Of a stretch of 64,000 nt of DNA, positions 9,504 through 22,651 are shown piece by piece; the stretch's first letter is position 1; every line of letters begins with the position of its first letter. This DNA is from Eledone cirrhosa (Eukaryota > Mollusca > Cephalopoda > Octopoda > Eledonidae). The notes below the pieces were generated by a model. That model ran no database searches, was not told the DNA's origin, and saw only the letters and a list, made by a program, of their open reading frames with translations. A program made the translations under genes and the position numbers. The stretch is from NCBI GenBank assembly GCA_964016885.1, contig OZ024748.1, positions 36,043,267 to 36,107,266 of the forward strand. The letters run 5' to 3'.

Positions 9504-11084
9504 AAGTTAGTTAATAATACATTATACTATAAAGGAGTAAAGTTAGTTACTAAGACATTATACTATAAAGGAGTAAAGTTAGTTACTAATACATTACACT
9601 ATAAATGAGTACTAAAGTTAGTTACTAATACATTACACTATAAAGGAGTACTAAATTACTTACTAATACATTATACTATTAAGGAATAAAGTTAGTTACT
9701 AAAGCATTACACTATAAAGGAGTAAATTCAGTTACTAATACATTACACTATAGAGGAGTGATGTTAGTTACTAATACATTATAATATAAAGGAGTAAAAT
9801 TAGTTACTAATACATTACACTATAAAGGAGTACTAAAGTTAGTTACTAATACATTAAACTATAAAGGAGTACTAAATTACTTACTAATACATTCTACTAT
9901 TAAGGAAAAAAGTTAGTTACTAATACATTACGCTATAAAGCAGTACTAAAATTAGTTACTATACATTATACTATAAAGGAGTAAAGTTAGTTACTAATAC
10001 ATCACACTATAAAGGAGTACTTAAGTTAGTTACTAATACATTATACTATAAAGGGGTAAAGTTAGTTACTAATATATTACACTATAAAGGAGTACTAAAG
10101 TTAGTTACTAATACATTATACTATAAATGAATACTAAAGTTAGTTACTAATACATTATACTATAAAGGAGTAAAGTTTGTTACTAATGCATTATACTATA
10201 AAGGAGTAAAGTTTCTTCATAATGCATTAAACTATAAATGAGTACTAAAGTTAGTTACTAATACATTATACTATAAAGGAGTACTAAATTACTTACTAAT
10301 ACATTCTACTATTAAGGAAAAAAGTTAGTTACTAATACATTACGCTATAAAGCAGTACTAAAATTAGTTACTATACATTATACTATAAAGGAGTAAAGTT
10401 AGTTACTAATATATTACACTATAAAGGAGTACTAAAGTTAGTTACTAATACATTATACTATAAATGAGTACTAAAGTTAGTTACTAATACGTTATACTAT
10501 AAATGAGTAAAGCTAGTTACTAATGCATTACTCCATAAAGGAGTAAAATTAGTTACTAATACATTACCCTATAAAGATGTAAAGTTAGTTACTAATACAT
10601 TACACTATAAAGGAATACTAAATTTAGTTACTAATTCATTATACTATAACGGAGTAAAGTTAGTTACTAATATATTACACTATAAAGGAATAAAGTTAGT
10701 TACTAATTCATTACACTATAAACGAGTAAAGTTAGTTACTAATACATTGCACCATAAAGGAGTAAAGTTTGTTACTAATACAATACACTATAAAGTAGTA
10801 AATTTAGTTACTAATACATTACACTATAAAGGAGTACTTAATTTAGGTACTAATACATTATACTATAAAGGATTAAAGTTAGTTACTAATACATTACACT
10901 ATAAAGGATTAAAATTAGTTATTAATACACTACACTATAAAGGAGTAAAGTTAGTTACTAATACATTACATTATAAAGGAGTAAAGTTAGTTACTAATAC
11001 ATTATACTATAAAGTAGTAAAGTTAGTTATAATACATTAGATTATAAAGGAGTAAAGTTAGTTACTAATACATTACACTATAAA
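9504..11084. repeat. Satellite A, transitional stretch
   Basis: Ordinary satellite A monomers with several matches to block 1: CATAATGCATTAAAC near 10218 matches 2179 and 5136, and CTAGTTACTAATGCATTACTCC near 10510, split as CTAGTTACTAATG plus CATTACTCC, matches about 2350, 2810 and 5320. Around 10740-10820 it also matches 51420-51500 (ATTGCACCATAAAGG, then AATACAATACAC), a link between distant parts of the array. I see no gene. Confidence 0.7.
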
Positions 11085-14000
11085 GTAGTAAAGTTAGTTA
11101 CTAATACAGTATACTATAAAGGAGTAGAGTTACTTACTAATACATTACACTATAAACGAGTAAAGTTAGTTACTGATACATTATACAATAAAGGAGTAAA
11201 TTTATTACTAATACATTATACTATAAAGCAGTAAAGTTAGTTACTAATGCATTATACTATAAAGGAGTAAAGTTAGTTACTAATGCATTAAACTATAAAG
11301 GAGTACTATAGTTAGTTACTAATACATTATACTATAAAGGAGTAAAGTTAGTTACTAATATATTACACTATAAAGGAGTATAGTTAGTTACTAATGCATT
11401 ACTCCATAAAGGAGTAAAATTAGTTACTAATACATTACCCTATAAAGGAGTAAAGTTAGTTACTAATACATTACACTATAAAGGAGTAAAGTTATACATT
11501 ATACTATAAAGGTGTTATGTTAGTTACTAATACATTACACTATAAAGTAGTAAAGTTAGTTACTAATACATTATACTATAAAGGAGTAAATTTAGTTACT
11601 AATACATTACACTATAAAGGAGTACTATAATTAGTTACTAATACGTTATACTATAGAGGAGTAAAGTTACTTACTAATACATTACACTATAAAGTATTAA
11701 AGTTAGTTACTAATACATTAAACTATAAAGGAGTAATGTTAGTTACTAATACATTTCACTATAAATGAGTACTAAAATTAGTTACTATACATTATACTAT
11801 AAAGGAGTAAAGTTAGTTACTAATACATTAAACTATAAAAGAGTACTAATGTTACTTACTAATACATTACACTATAAAGGAGTAAAGTTAGTTACTAATA
11901 CATTATACTATAAAGGTGTACAGTTAGTTACTAATACATTACACTATAAAGGAGTAAAGTTAGTTACTAATACTTTTGACTGTAAAGTAGTAACGTTAGT
12001 TACTAATACATTATACTATAAATGAGTAAAGTTAGTTACTAATACATTACAATATAAAGGAGTAATAAAGTTAGTTACTAATATATTACACTATAAACGA
12101 GTAAAGTTAGTTACTAATACATTATACTATAAAGGAGTAAAGTTAGTTACTAATACATTAAACTATAAAGGAGTAGTAAGTTACTTACTAATACATTACA
12201 CTATAAAAGAGTAAAGTTAGTTACTAATACATTATACTATAGAGAAGTAAAGATATGTTTCTTTTATTTGCCACCAGGGCATCAAAAGTGGGACTAAAGA
12301 TAGTTACTAATACATTACACTATAAAGGAGTATTAAAGTTAGTTACTAATACATTACACTATAAAGGAGTAATGTTAGTTACTAATACATTACACTATAA
12401 AGGAGTAAATTTAGGTTCTAATACATTACACTATAAAGGAGTAAAATTAGTTACTGATAAATTACCCTATAAAGGAGTACTAAAGTTAATTACTGATACA
12501 TTATACTATAAAGGAGAAAGGTTAATTACTAATATATTACACTATAAAGGAGTACTAAAGTTAGTTACTAATACATTACACTATACAGGAGTAAAGTTAA
12601 TTACTAATATATTACACTATAAAGGAGTAAAGTTAGTTACTAATACATTACACTATAAATGTGTACTAAAGATAGTTACTAATACATTCTACTATAAAGG
12701 AGTAAAGTGAATTACTAACACATTACATTATAAAGGAGTACTAAAGATAGTTACTAATACATTATACTATAAAGGAGGACTAAAGTTAGTTACTAATAAA
12801 TTATACTGTAAAGAAGTAAAGTTAGTTATTAATACATTACACTATAAAGGAGTAAAGTTAGTTACTAATACATTACATTATAAAGGAGTAAAGTTAGTTA
12901 CAAATACATTATACTATAAAGTAGTAAAGGTAGTTATAATACATTAGATTATAAAGGAGTAAAGTTAGTTACTAATACATTACACTATAATTGAGAACTA
13001 AAGTTAGTTACTAATACATTATACTATAAAGGAGTTGTGTTAGTTACTAATACATTACACTATAAAGTAGTAAAGTTAGTTACTATACATTATACTATAA
13101 AGGAGTAAAGTTAGTTACTAATAGATTACACTATAAAGGAGTACTTAAGTTAGTTACTAATACATTATACTATAAAGGAGTAAAGTTAGTTACCTATACA
13201 TTACACTATAAAGGATTATAGTTAGTTACTAATACATTACACTATAAAGTAGTAACTTTAGTTACTAATACATTATACTATAAAGGAGTAAAGTTAGTGA
13301 CTAATACGTTATACTATAAAGGAGTATAGTTAGTTACTAATACATTACACTATAAAGGAGTAAATTTAGTTACTAATACATTACACTATAATGTAGTAAA
13401 GTTAGTTACTAATACATTATACTATAAAGGAGTAAATTTAGTTACTAATATATTATACTATAAAGGAGTAAAGATAGTTACTAATACATTAAACTATAAA
13501 GGAGAACTTAAGTTAGTTACTAATACATTATACTATAAAGGAGTTATGTTAGTTACTAATACATTACACTATAAAGTTGTAAAGTTAGTTACTAATACAT
13601 TACACTATAAAGGAGTAAAGTTAGTTACTAATACATTAAACTATAAAGGAGTACTAAAGTTAGTTACTAATACATTACACTATAAAGGAGTCCTAAAGTT
13701 ATTTACTAATACATTATACTATAAAGGAGTAAAGTTAGTTACTAATACACTACACTATAGACGATTACTAAAGTTACTTATTAATACATTACACTATAAA
13801 GGACTAAATTTAGTTACTAATGCATTAAACTATAAAGGACTACTAAAGTTAGTTACTAATCCATTACACTGTAAAGGAGTAAAATTAGTTAATAATACAT
13901 TACACTATAAAGAGGTACTAAAGTTAGTTACTAATACATTACACTATAAAGGAGTACTAAAATTAGTTACTATACATTATACAATAAAGAAGTAAAGTTA

Positions 14001-14428
14001 GTTACTAATACATTACACTATAAAGGAGTACTTAAGTTAGTTACTAATACGTTATACTATAAAGGATAAAGTTAGTTACTAATACAATACACTATAAAGG
14101 AGTAAAGTTAGTTACTAATACATTACACTATAAAGTAGTAAATTTAGTTACTAATACATTATACTATAAATGAGTAAAGTTAGTTACTAATCCATTAAAC
14201 TATAAAGGAGTACTAAAGTTAGTTACTAATACATTACACAATAAAGGAGTACTGAAATTAGTTACTAATACATTATACTATAAAGGAGTAAGCTTAGTTA
14301 CGACCACATTACACTATAAAGGAGTAAGCTTTGTTACTAATACATTACACTATAAAGGAGTAAAGTTAGTTACTAATACATTACACTATAAAGGAGCAAA
14401 GTTAGTTACTAATACATTACACTATAAA
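11085..14428. repeat. Satellite A 3.4-kb higher-order unit, copy 1 (3344 bp)
   Basis: Tandem partner of 14429-17919. The offset is 3344 at the start (AATACAGTATAC at 11104 against 14448) and 3491 from 11765 onward. Shared landmarks are TTTGACTGTAAAG near 11974, the 40-bp insert at 12255, TATACAGGAGTAAAG near 12583 and AGCTTAGTTACGACCACATT near 14291. Within 11765-14428 the two copies are nearly identical. Copy 1 lacks a 147-bp stretch present in copy 2. Confidence 0.85.
12248..12301. repeat. 40-bp non-satellite insert flanked by TAAAGAT, copy 3
   Basis: The insert is 12255-12294, between direct TAAAGAT repeats. Its translation and sequence match copy 1. Downstream satellite differs from that after copies 1 and 2, so this insert marks a unit that has since rearranged. 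Confidence 0.75.
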
Positions 14429-17400
14429 GTAGTAAAGTTAGTTACTAATACAGTATACTATAAAAGAGTAAAGTTACTTACTAATACATTACACTATAAA
14501 CGAGTAAAGTTAGTTACTGATACATTATACAATAAAGGAGTAAATTTATTACTAATACATTATACTATAAAGCAGTAAAGTTAGTTACTAATGCATTATA
14601 CTATAAAGGAGTAAAGTTAGTTACTAATGCATTAAACTATAAAGGAGTACTATAGTTAGTTACTAATACATTATACTATAAAGGAGTAAAGTTAGTTACT
14701 AATATATTACACTATAAAGGAGTATAGTTAGTTACTAATACATTACACTATAAAGGAGTAAAATTAGTCACAAATACATTTAACTATATAGGAGTAAAGT
14801 TAGTTAATAATACATTAAACTATAAAGGAGTACTAACGTTAGCTACTAATACATTATACTATAAATGAGTAAAGCTAGTTACTAATGCATTACTCCATAA
14901 AGGAGTAAAATTAGTTACTAATACATTACCCTATAAAGGAGTAAAGTTAGTTACTAATACATTACACTATAAAGGAGTAAAGTTATACATTATACTATAA
15001 AGGTGTTATGTTAGTTACTAATACATTACACTATAAAGTAGTAAAGTTAGTTACTAATACATTATACTATAAAGGAGTAAAGTTAGTTACTAATACATTA
15101 CACTATAAAGGAGTACTATAATTAGTTACTAATACGTTATACTATAGAGGAGTAAAGTTACTTACTAATACATTACACTATAAAGTATTAAAGTTAGTTA
15201 CTAATACATTAAACTATAAAGGAGTAATGTTAGTTACTAATACATTTCACTATAAATGAGTACTAAAATTAGTTACTATACATTATACTATAAAGGAGTA
15301 AAGTTAGTTACTAATACATTAAACTATAAAAGAGTACTAATGTTACTTACTAATACATTACACTATAAAGGAGTAAAGTTAGTTACTAATACATTATACT
15401 ATAAAGGAGTAAAGTTAGTTACTAATACATTACACTATAAAGGAGTAAAGTTAGTTACTAATACTTTTGACTGTAAAGTAGTAACGTTAGTTACTAATAC
15501 ATTATACTATAAATGAGTAAAGTTAGTTACTAATACATTACAATATAAAGGAGTAATAAAGTTAGTTACTAATATATTACACTATAAACGAGTAAAGTTA
15601 GTTACTAATACATTATACTATAAAGGAGTAAAGTTAGTTACTAATACATTAAACTATAAAGGAGTAGTAAGTTACTTACTAATACATTACACTATAAAAG
15701 AGTAAAGTTAGTTACTAATACATTATACTATAGAGAAGTAAAGATATGTTTCTTTTATTTGCCACCAGGGCATCAAAAGTGGGACTAAAGATAGTTACTA
15801 ATACATTACACTATAAAGGAGTATTAAAGTTAGTTACTAATACATTACACTATAAAGGAGTAATGTTAGTTACTAATACATTACACTATAAAGGAGTAAA
15901 TTTAGGTTCTAATACATTACACTATAAAGGAGTAAAATTAGTTACTGATAAATTACCCTATAAAGGAGTACTAAAGTTAATTACTGATACATTATACTAT
16001 AAAGGAGAAAGGTTAATTACTAATATATTACACTATAAAGGAGTACTAAAGTTAGTTTCTAAAACATTACACTATACAGGAGTAAAGTTAATTACTAATA
16101 TATTACACTATAAAGGAGTAAAGTTAGTTACTAATACATTACACTATAAATGTGTACTAAAGATAGTTACTAATACATTCTACTATAAAGGAGTAAAGTG
16201 AATTACTAACACATTACATTATAAAGGAGTACTAAAGATAGTTACTAATACATTATACTATAAAGGAGGACTAAAGTTAGTTACTAATAAATTATACTGT
16301 AAAGAAGTAAAGTTAGTTATTAATACATTACACTATAAAGGAGTAAAGTTAGTTACTAATACATTACATTATAAAGGAGTAAAGTTAGTTACAAATACAT
16401 TATACTATAAAGTAGTAAAGGTAGTTATAATACATTAGATTATAAAGGAGTAAAGTTAGTTACTAATACATTACACTATAATTGAGAACTAAAGTTAGTT
16501 ACTAATACATTATACTATAAAGGAGTTGTGTTAGTTACTAATACATTACACTATAAAGTAGTAAAGTTAGTTACTATACATTATACTATAAAGGAGTAAA
16601 GTTAGTTACTAATAGATTACACTATAAAGGAGTACTTAAGTTAGTTACTAATACATTATACTATAAAGGAGTAAAGTTAGTTACCTATACATTACACTAT
16701 AAAGGATTATAGTTAGTTACTAATACATTACACTATAAAGTAGTAACTTTAGTTACTAATACATTATACTATAAAGGAGTAAAGTTAGTGACTAATACGT
16801 TATACTATAAAGGAGTATAGTTAGTTACTAATACATTACACTATAAAGGAGTAAATTTAGTTACTAATACATTACACTATAATGTAGTAAAGTTAGTTAC
16901 TAATACATTATACTATAAAGGAGTAAATTTAGTTACTAATATATTATACTATAAAGGAGTAAAGATAGTTACTAATACATTAAACTATAAAGGAGAACTT
17001 AAGTTAGTTACTAATACATTATACTATAAAGGAGTTATGTTAGTTACTAATACATTACACTATGAAGTTGTAAAGTTAGTTACTAATGCATTACACTATA
17101 AAGGAGTAAAGTTAGTTACTAATACATTAAACTATAAAGGAGTACTAAAGTTAGTTACTAATACATTACACTATAAAGGAGTCCTAAAGTTATTTACTAA
17201 TACATTATACTATAAAGGAGTAAAGTTAGTTACTAATACACTACACTATAGACGATTACTAAAGTTACTTATTAATACATTACACTATAAAGGACTAAAT
17301 TTAGTTACTAATGCATTAAACTATAAAGGAGTACTAAAGTTAGTTACTAATCCATTACACAGTAATGGAGTAAAATTAGTTAATAATACATTACACTATA

Positions 17401-17919
17401 AAGAGGTACTAAAGTTAGTTACTAATACATTACACTATAAAGGAGTACTAAAATTAGTTACTATACATTATACAATAAAGAAGTAAAGTTAGTTACTAAT
17501 ACATTACACTATAAAGGAGTACTTAAGTTAGTTACTAATACGTTATACTATAAAGGATAAAGTTAGTTACTAATACAATACACTATAAAGGAGTAAAGTT
17601 AGTTACTAATACATTACACTATAAAGTAGTAAATTTAGTTACTAATACATTATACTATAAATGAGTAAAGTTAGTTACTAATCCATTAAACTATAAAGGA
17701 GTACTAAAGTTAGTTACTAATACATTACACAATAAAGGAGTACTGAAATTAGTTACTAATACATTATACTATAAAGGAGTAAGCTTAGTTACGACCACAT
17801 TACACTATAAAGGAGTAAGCTTTGTTACTAATACATTACACTATAAAGGAGTAAAGTTAGTTACTAATACATTACACTATAAAGGAGCAAAGTTAGTTAC
17901 TAATACATTACACTATAAA
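14429..17919. repeat. Satellite A 3.4-kb higher-order unit, copy 2 (3491 bp)
   Basis: It directly follows copy 1; the join is where CACTATAAAG-TAGTAAAG at 14421-14436 replaces CACTATAAAG-GAGTAAAG at 17911-17926. It is 147 bp longer than copy 1 because of extra monomers around 14737-14880, and 147 equals three 36-bp plus one 39-bp monomer. A small number of substitutions separate the copies, for example TATGAAGTTG at 17062 for TATAAAGTTG, and CAGTAATGG near 17359 for CTGTAAAGG. Confidence 0.85.
15739..15792. repeat. 40-bp non-satellite insert flanked by TAAAGAT, copy 4
   Basis: The insert is 15746-15785, exactly 3491 bp after copy 3. It was therefore copied with the 3.4-kb unit and did not insert again. 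Confidence 0.75.
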
Positions 17920-19180
17920 GGAGTAAAGTTAGTTACTAATACATGACACTATAAAGAAGTAAAGTTAATTACTAATACCTTACAGTATAAAGGAGAAAAT
18001 TATTACTAATACATTACACTATAAAGGAGTACTAAAGTTATTTACTAATACATTATACTATAAAGGAGTAAAGTTAGTTACTAATACACTACACTATAGA
18101 CGATTACTAAAGTTAGTTACTAATACATTACACTATAAAGTAGTAAATTTAGTTACTAATACATTATACTATAAATGAGTAAAGTTAGTTACTAATACAT
18201 TAAACTATAAAGGAGTACTAAGTTAGTTACTAATACATTACACAATAAAGGAGTACTGAAATTAGTTACTAATACATTATAATATAAAGGAGTATAGTTA
18301 GTTACTAATACATTACACTATAAAGGAGTAAAGTTAGTTACTAATGCATTACACTATAAAGGAGTAAAGTTAGTTACTAATACATTAAACTATAAAGGAG
18401 TACTAAAGTTAGTTACTAATACATTACACTATAAAGGAGTCCTAAAGTTATTTACTAATCCATTACACTGTAAAGGAGTAAAATTAGTTAATAATACATT
18501 ACACTATAAAGAGGTACTAAAGTTAGTTACTAATACATTATACTATAAAAAAGTAAAGTTAATTACTAATACATTATACTATAAAGGAGTTATGTGAGTT
18601 ACTTATATATTACACTATAAAGATAAGGTTAGTTACTAATACATTACACTACATAGGAGTAAAATTAGTTACTAATACATTATACTAGAAAGGAGTAAAT
18701 TTAGTTACTAATGCATTAAACTATAAAGGAGTACTAAAGTTAGTTACTAATACATTATACTATAAAGAGTAAAGTTAGTTACTAATATATTACACTCTAA
18801 AGGAGTACTAAAGTTAGTTACTAATACATAATACTATAAATGAGTACTAAAGTTAGTTACTAATACATTACACTATAAACGAGTAAAGCTAGTTACTAAT
18901 ATATTAAACTATAAAGGAGTACTAAAGTTACTTATTAATACATTACACTATAAAGGTGTAAAGTTAGTTACTAATACATTTTACTATAAAGGAGTAAATT
19001 TAGTTACTAATGCATTAGACTATAAACGAGTACTAAAGTTAGTTACTAATACATTACACTGTAAAGGAGTAAACTTAGTTAATAATACATTACACTATAA
19101 AGGGGTACTAAAGTTAGTTACTAATACATTATACTATAAAAAAGGAAAGTTAGTTACTAATACATTATACGATAAAGGAG
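17458..19180. repeat. Satellite A 2.46-2.76-kb spaced repeat, copy 1
   Basis: Homologous to 19921-21935. The offset is 2463 at TTACTATACA (17458 against 19921), 2612 at TATGTGAG (18591 against 21203) and 2755 at TATACTAGAA (18681 against 21436), still 2755 at ACGATAAA near 19170. The first step, 150 bp, equals two 36-bp plus two 39-bp monomers. The beginning also overlaps the tail of the 3.4-kb unit family (compare 13967 and 17458). Confidence 0.75.
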
Positions 19181-19920
19181 TAAAGTTAGTTACTAATACA
19201 TTACACTATAAAGGAGTACTTAAGTTAGTTACTAATACATTATACTATAAAGGAGTAAAGTTAGTTACCTATACATTACACTATAAAGGATTATAGTTAG
19301 TTACTAATACATTACACTATAAAGTAGTAACTTTAGTTACTAATACATTATACTATAAAGGAGTAAAGTTAGTGACTAATACGTTATACTATAAAGGAGT
19401 ATAGTTAGTTACTAATACATTACACTATAAAGGAGTAAATTTAGTTACTAATACATTACACTATAATGTAGTAAAGTTAGTTACTAATACATTATACTAT
19501 AAAGGAGTAAATTTAGTTACTAATATATTATACTATAAAGGAGTAAAGATAGTTACTAATACATTAAACTATAAAGGAGAACTTAAGTTAGTTACTAATA
19601 CATTATACTATAAAGGAGTTATGTTAGTTACTAATACATTACACTATAAAGTTGTAAAGTTAGTTACTAATACATTACACTATAAAGGAGTAAAGTTAGT
19701 TACTAATTCATTACGCTATAAAGAATAAAGTTAGTTACGAATACATTACACTATAAACGAGTAAAGTTAGTTACTAATACATTATACTATAAAGGAGTAA
19801 AGTTAGTTACTAATACATTAATCTATAAGGGATTACTAAAGTTACTTACTAATACATTACAATATAAAGGAGTAAGCTTAGTTACTAATACATTACACTA
19901 TAAAGGAGCACTAAAATTAG
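19181..19920. repeat. Satellite A spacer between the 2.5-kb repeats, related to the 3.4-kb unit
   Basis: This stretch resembles 13130-13640 and 16620-17100, sharing TACCTATACATTACAC, AAAGGATTATAG and GTAACTTTAGTTAC. It is a third, partial copy of part of the 3.4-kb unit embedded in the next repeat family. No gene is visible. Confidence 0.65.
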
Positions 19921-21935
19921 TTACTATACATTATACAATAAAGTAGTAAAGTTTGTTACTAATACATTACACTATAAAGGAGTACTTAAGTTAGTTACTA
20001 ATACGTTATACTATAAAGGATAAAGTTAGTTACTAATACAATACACTATAAAGGAGTAAAGTTAGTTACTAATACATTACACTATAAAGTAGTAAATTTA
20101 GTTACTAATACATTATACTATAAATGAGTAAAGTTAGTTACTAATCCATTAAACTATAAAGGAGTACTAAAGTTAGTTACTAATACATTACACAATAAAG
20201 GAGTACTGAAATTAGTTACTAATACATTATACTATAAAGGAGTAAGCTTAGTTACGAATACATTACACTATAAAGGAGTAAGCTTTGTTACTAATACATT
20301 ACACTATAAAGGAGTAAAGTTAGTTACTAATACATTACACTATAAAGGAGCAAAGTTAGTTACTAATACATTACACTATAAAGGAGTAAAGTTAGTTACT
20401 AATACATGACACTATAAAGAAGTAAAGTTAATTACTAATACATTACAGTATAAAGGAGAAAATTATTACTAATACATTACACTATAAAGGAGTACTAAAG
20501 TTATTTACTAATACATTATACTATAAAGGAGTAAAGTTAGTTACTAATACACTACACTATAGACGATTACTAAAGTTAGTTACTAATACATTACACTATA
20601 AAGTAGTAAAATTAGTTACTAATACATTATACTATAAATGAGTAAAGTTAGTTACTAATACATTAAACTATAAAGGAGTACTAAGTTAGTTACTAATACA
20701 TTACACAATAAAGGAGTACTGAAATTAGTTACTAATACATTATACTATAAAGGAGTATAGTTAGTTACTAATACATACACTATAAAGGAGTAAAGTTAGT
20801 TACTAATACATTACACTATAAAGGAGTAAAGTTAGTTACTAATACATTAAACTATAAAGGAGTACTAAAGTTAGTTACTAATACATTACACTATAAAGGA
20901 GTCCTAAAGTTATTTACTAATACATTATACTATAAAGGAGTAAAGTTAGTTACTAATACACTACACTATAGACGATTACTAAAGTTACTTACTAATACAT
21001 TACACTATAAAGGAGTAAATTTAGTTACTAATGCATTAAACTATAAAGGAGTACTAAAGTTAGTTACTAATCCATTACACTGTAAAGGAGTAAAATTAGT
21101 TAATAATACATTACACTATAAAGAGGTACTAAATTTAGTTACTAATACATTATACTATAAAAAAGTAAAGTTAATTACTAATACATTATACTATAAAGGA
21201 GTTATGTGAGTTACTTATATATTACACTATAAAGATAAGGTTAGTTACTAATACATTACACTATATAGGAGTAAAATTAGTTACTAATACATAAGACTAT
21301 AAAGGAGTAAAGTTAGTTACTGATACATTACACTATAAAGGAGTAAAGTTAGTTATAATACATTAGATTATAAAGGAGTAAAGTTAGTTACTATTACGTT
21401 ACACTATAAAGGAGTAAAGTTAGTTACTAATACATTATACTAGAAAGGAGTAAATTTAGTTACTAATGCATTAAACTATAAAGGAGTACTAAAGTTAGTT
21501 ACTAATACATTATACTATAAAGAGTAAAGTTAGTTACTAATATATTACACTCTAAAGGAGTACTAAAGTTAGTTACTAATACATAATACTATAAATGAGT
21601 ACTAAAGTTAGTTACTAATACATTACACTATAAACGAGTAAAGCTAGTTACTAATATATTAAACTATAAAGGAGTACTAAAGTTACTTATTAATACATTA
21701 CACTATAAAGGTGTAAAGTTAGTTACTAATACATTTTACTATAAAGGAGTAAATTTAGTTACTAATGCATTAGACTATAAACGAGTACTAAAGTTAGTTA
21801 CTAATACATTACACTGTAAAGGAGTAAACTTAGTTAATAATACATTACACTATAAAGGGGTACTAAAGTTAGTTACTAATACATTATACTATAAAAAAGG
21901 AAAGTTAGTTACTAATACATTATACGATAAATGAG
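19921..21935. repeat. Satellite A 2.46-2.76-kb spaced repeat, copy 2
   Basis: Partner of 17458-19180, longer by about 290 bp through added groups of monomers near 20920-21060 and 21290-21430. Shared rare spellings include AATACATGACAC near 20401, CAGTATAAAGGAGAAAATT near 20446, and AAAAAAGGAAAGTTAG near 21894. Confidence 0.75.
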
Positions 21936-22651
21936 TTATGTGAGTTACTTATACATTACACTATAAAGGATAAGGTTAGTTACTAATACATTACACTATA
22001 TAGGAGTAAAATTAGTTATTAATACATTAGACTATAAAGAATTAAATTTAGTTACTAATATATTACACTATAAAGGAGTACTAAAGTTAGTTACTAATAC
22101 ATTATACTATAAAGGAGTAAAGCTTGTTACCAATGCATTACACTATAAAGGAGTAAATTTAGGTACTAATACATTACACTATAAAGGAGTAAAGTTAGTT
22201 ACTAATACATTACGCTATAAAGGAGTAAATTTAGTTACTAATGCATTACACTATAAAGGAGTAAAGTTAGTTACTAATACATTACACTATAAAGGAGTAC
22301 TAAAGTTAGTTACTAATACATTACACTGTAAAGGAGTAAAATTAGTTAATAATACATTACAATATAAAGAGGTACTAAAGTTAGTTACTAATACATTATA
22401 CTATAAAAAAGTAAAGTTAGTTACTAATACATTATACTATAAAGGAGTTATGTGAGTTACTTATACATTACACTATAAAGGATAAGGTTAGTTACTAATA
22501 CATTACACTATAGAGGAGTAAAATTAGTTACTAATACGTTAGACTATAAAGGAGTAAAGTTAGTTACTAATACATTATACTATAAAGGAGTAAAGTTAGT
22601 TACTAATACATTAGACTATAAAGTAGTTAAGTTAGTTACTAATATATTATA
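21936..22651. repeat. Satellite A, unassigned monomers
   Basis: Ordinary 36/39-bp monomers, some with the TATGTGAGTTAC and TATAGGAG spellings seen in the unit just upstream. I could not place this stretch in a larger repeat and see no gene or insert. Confidence 0.7.
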
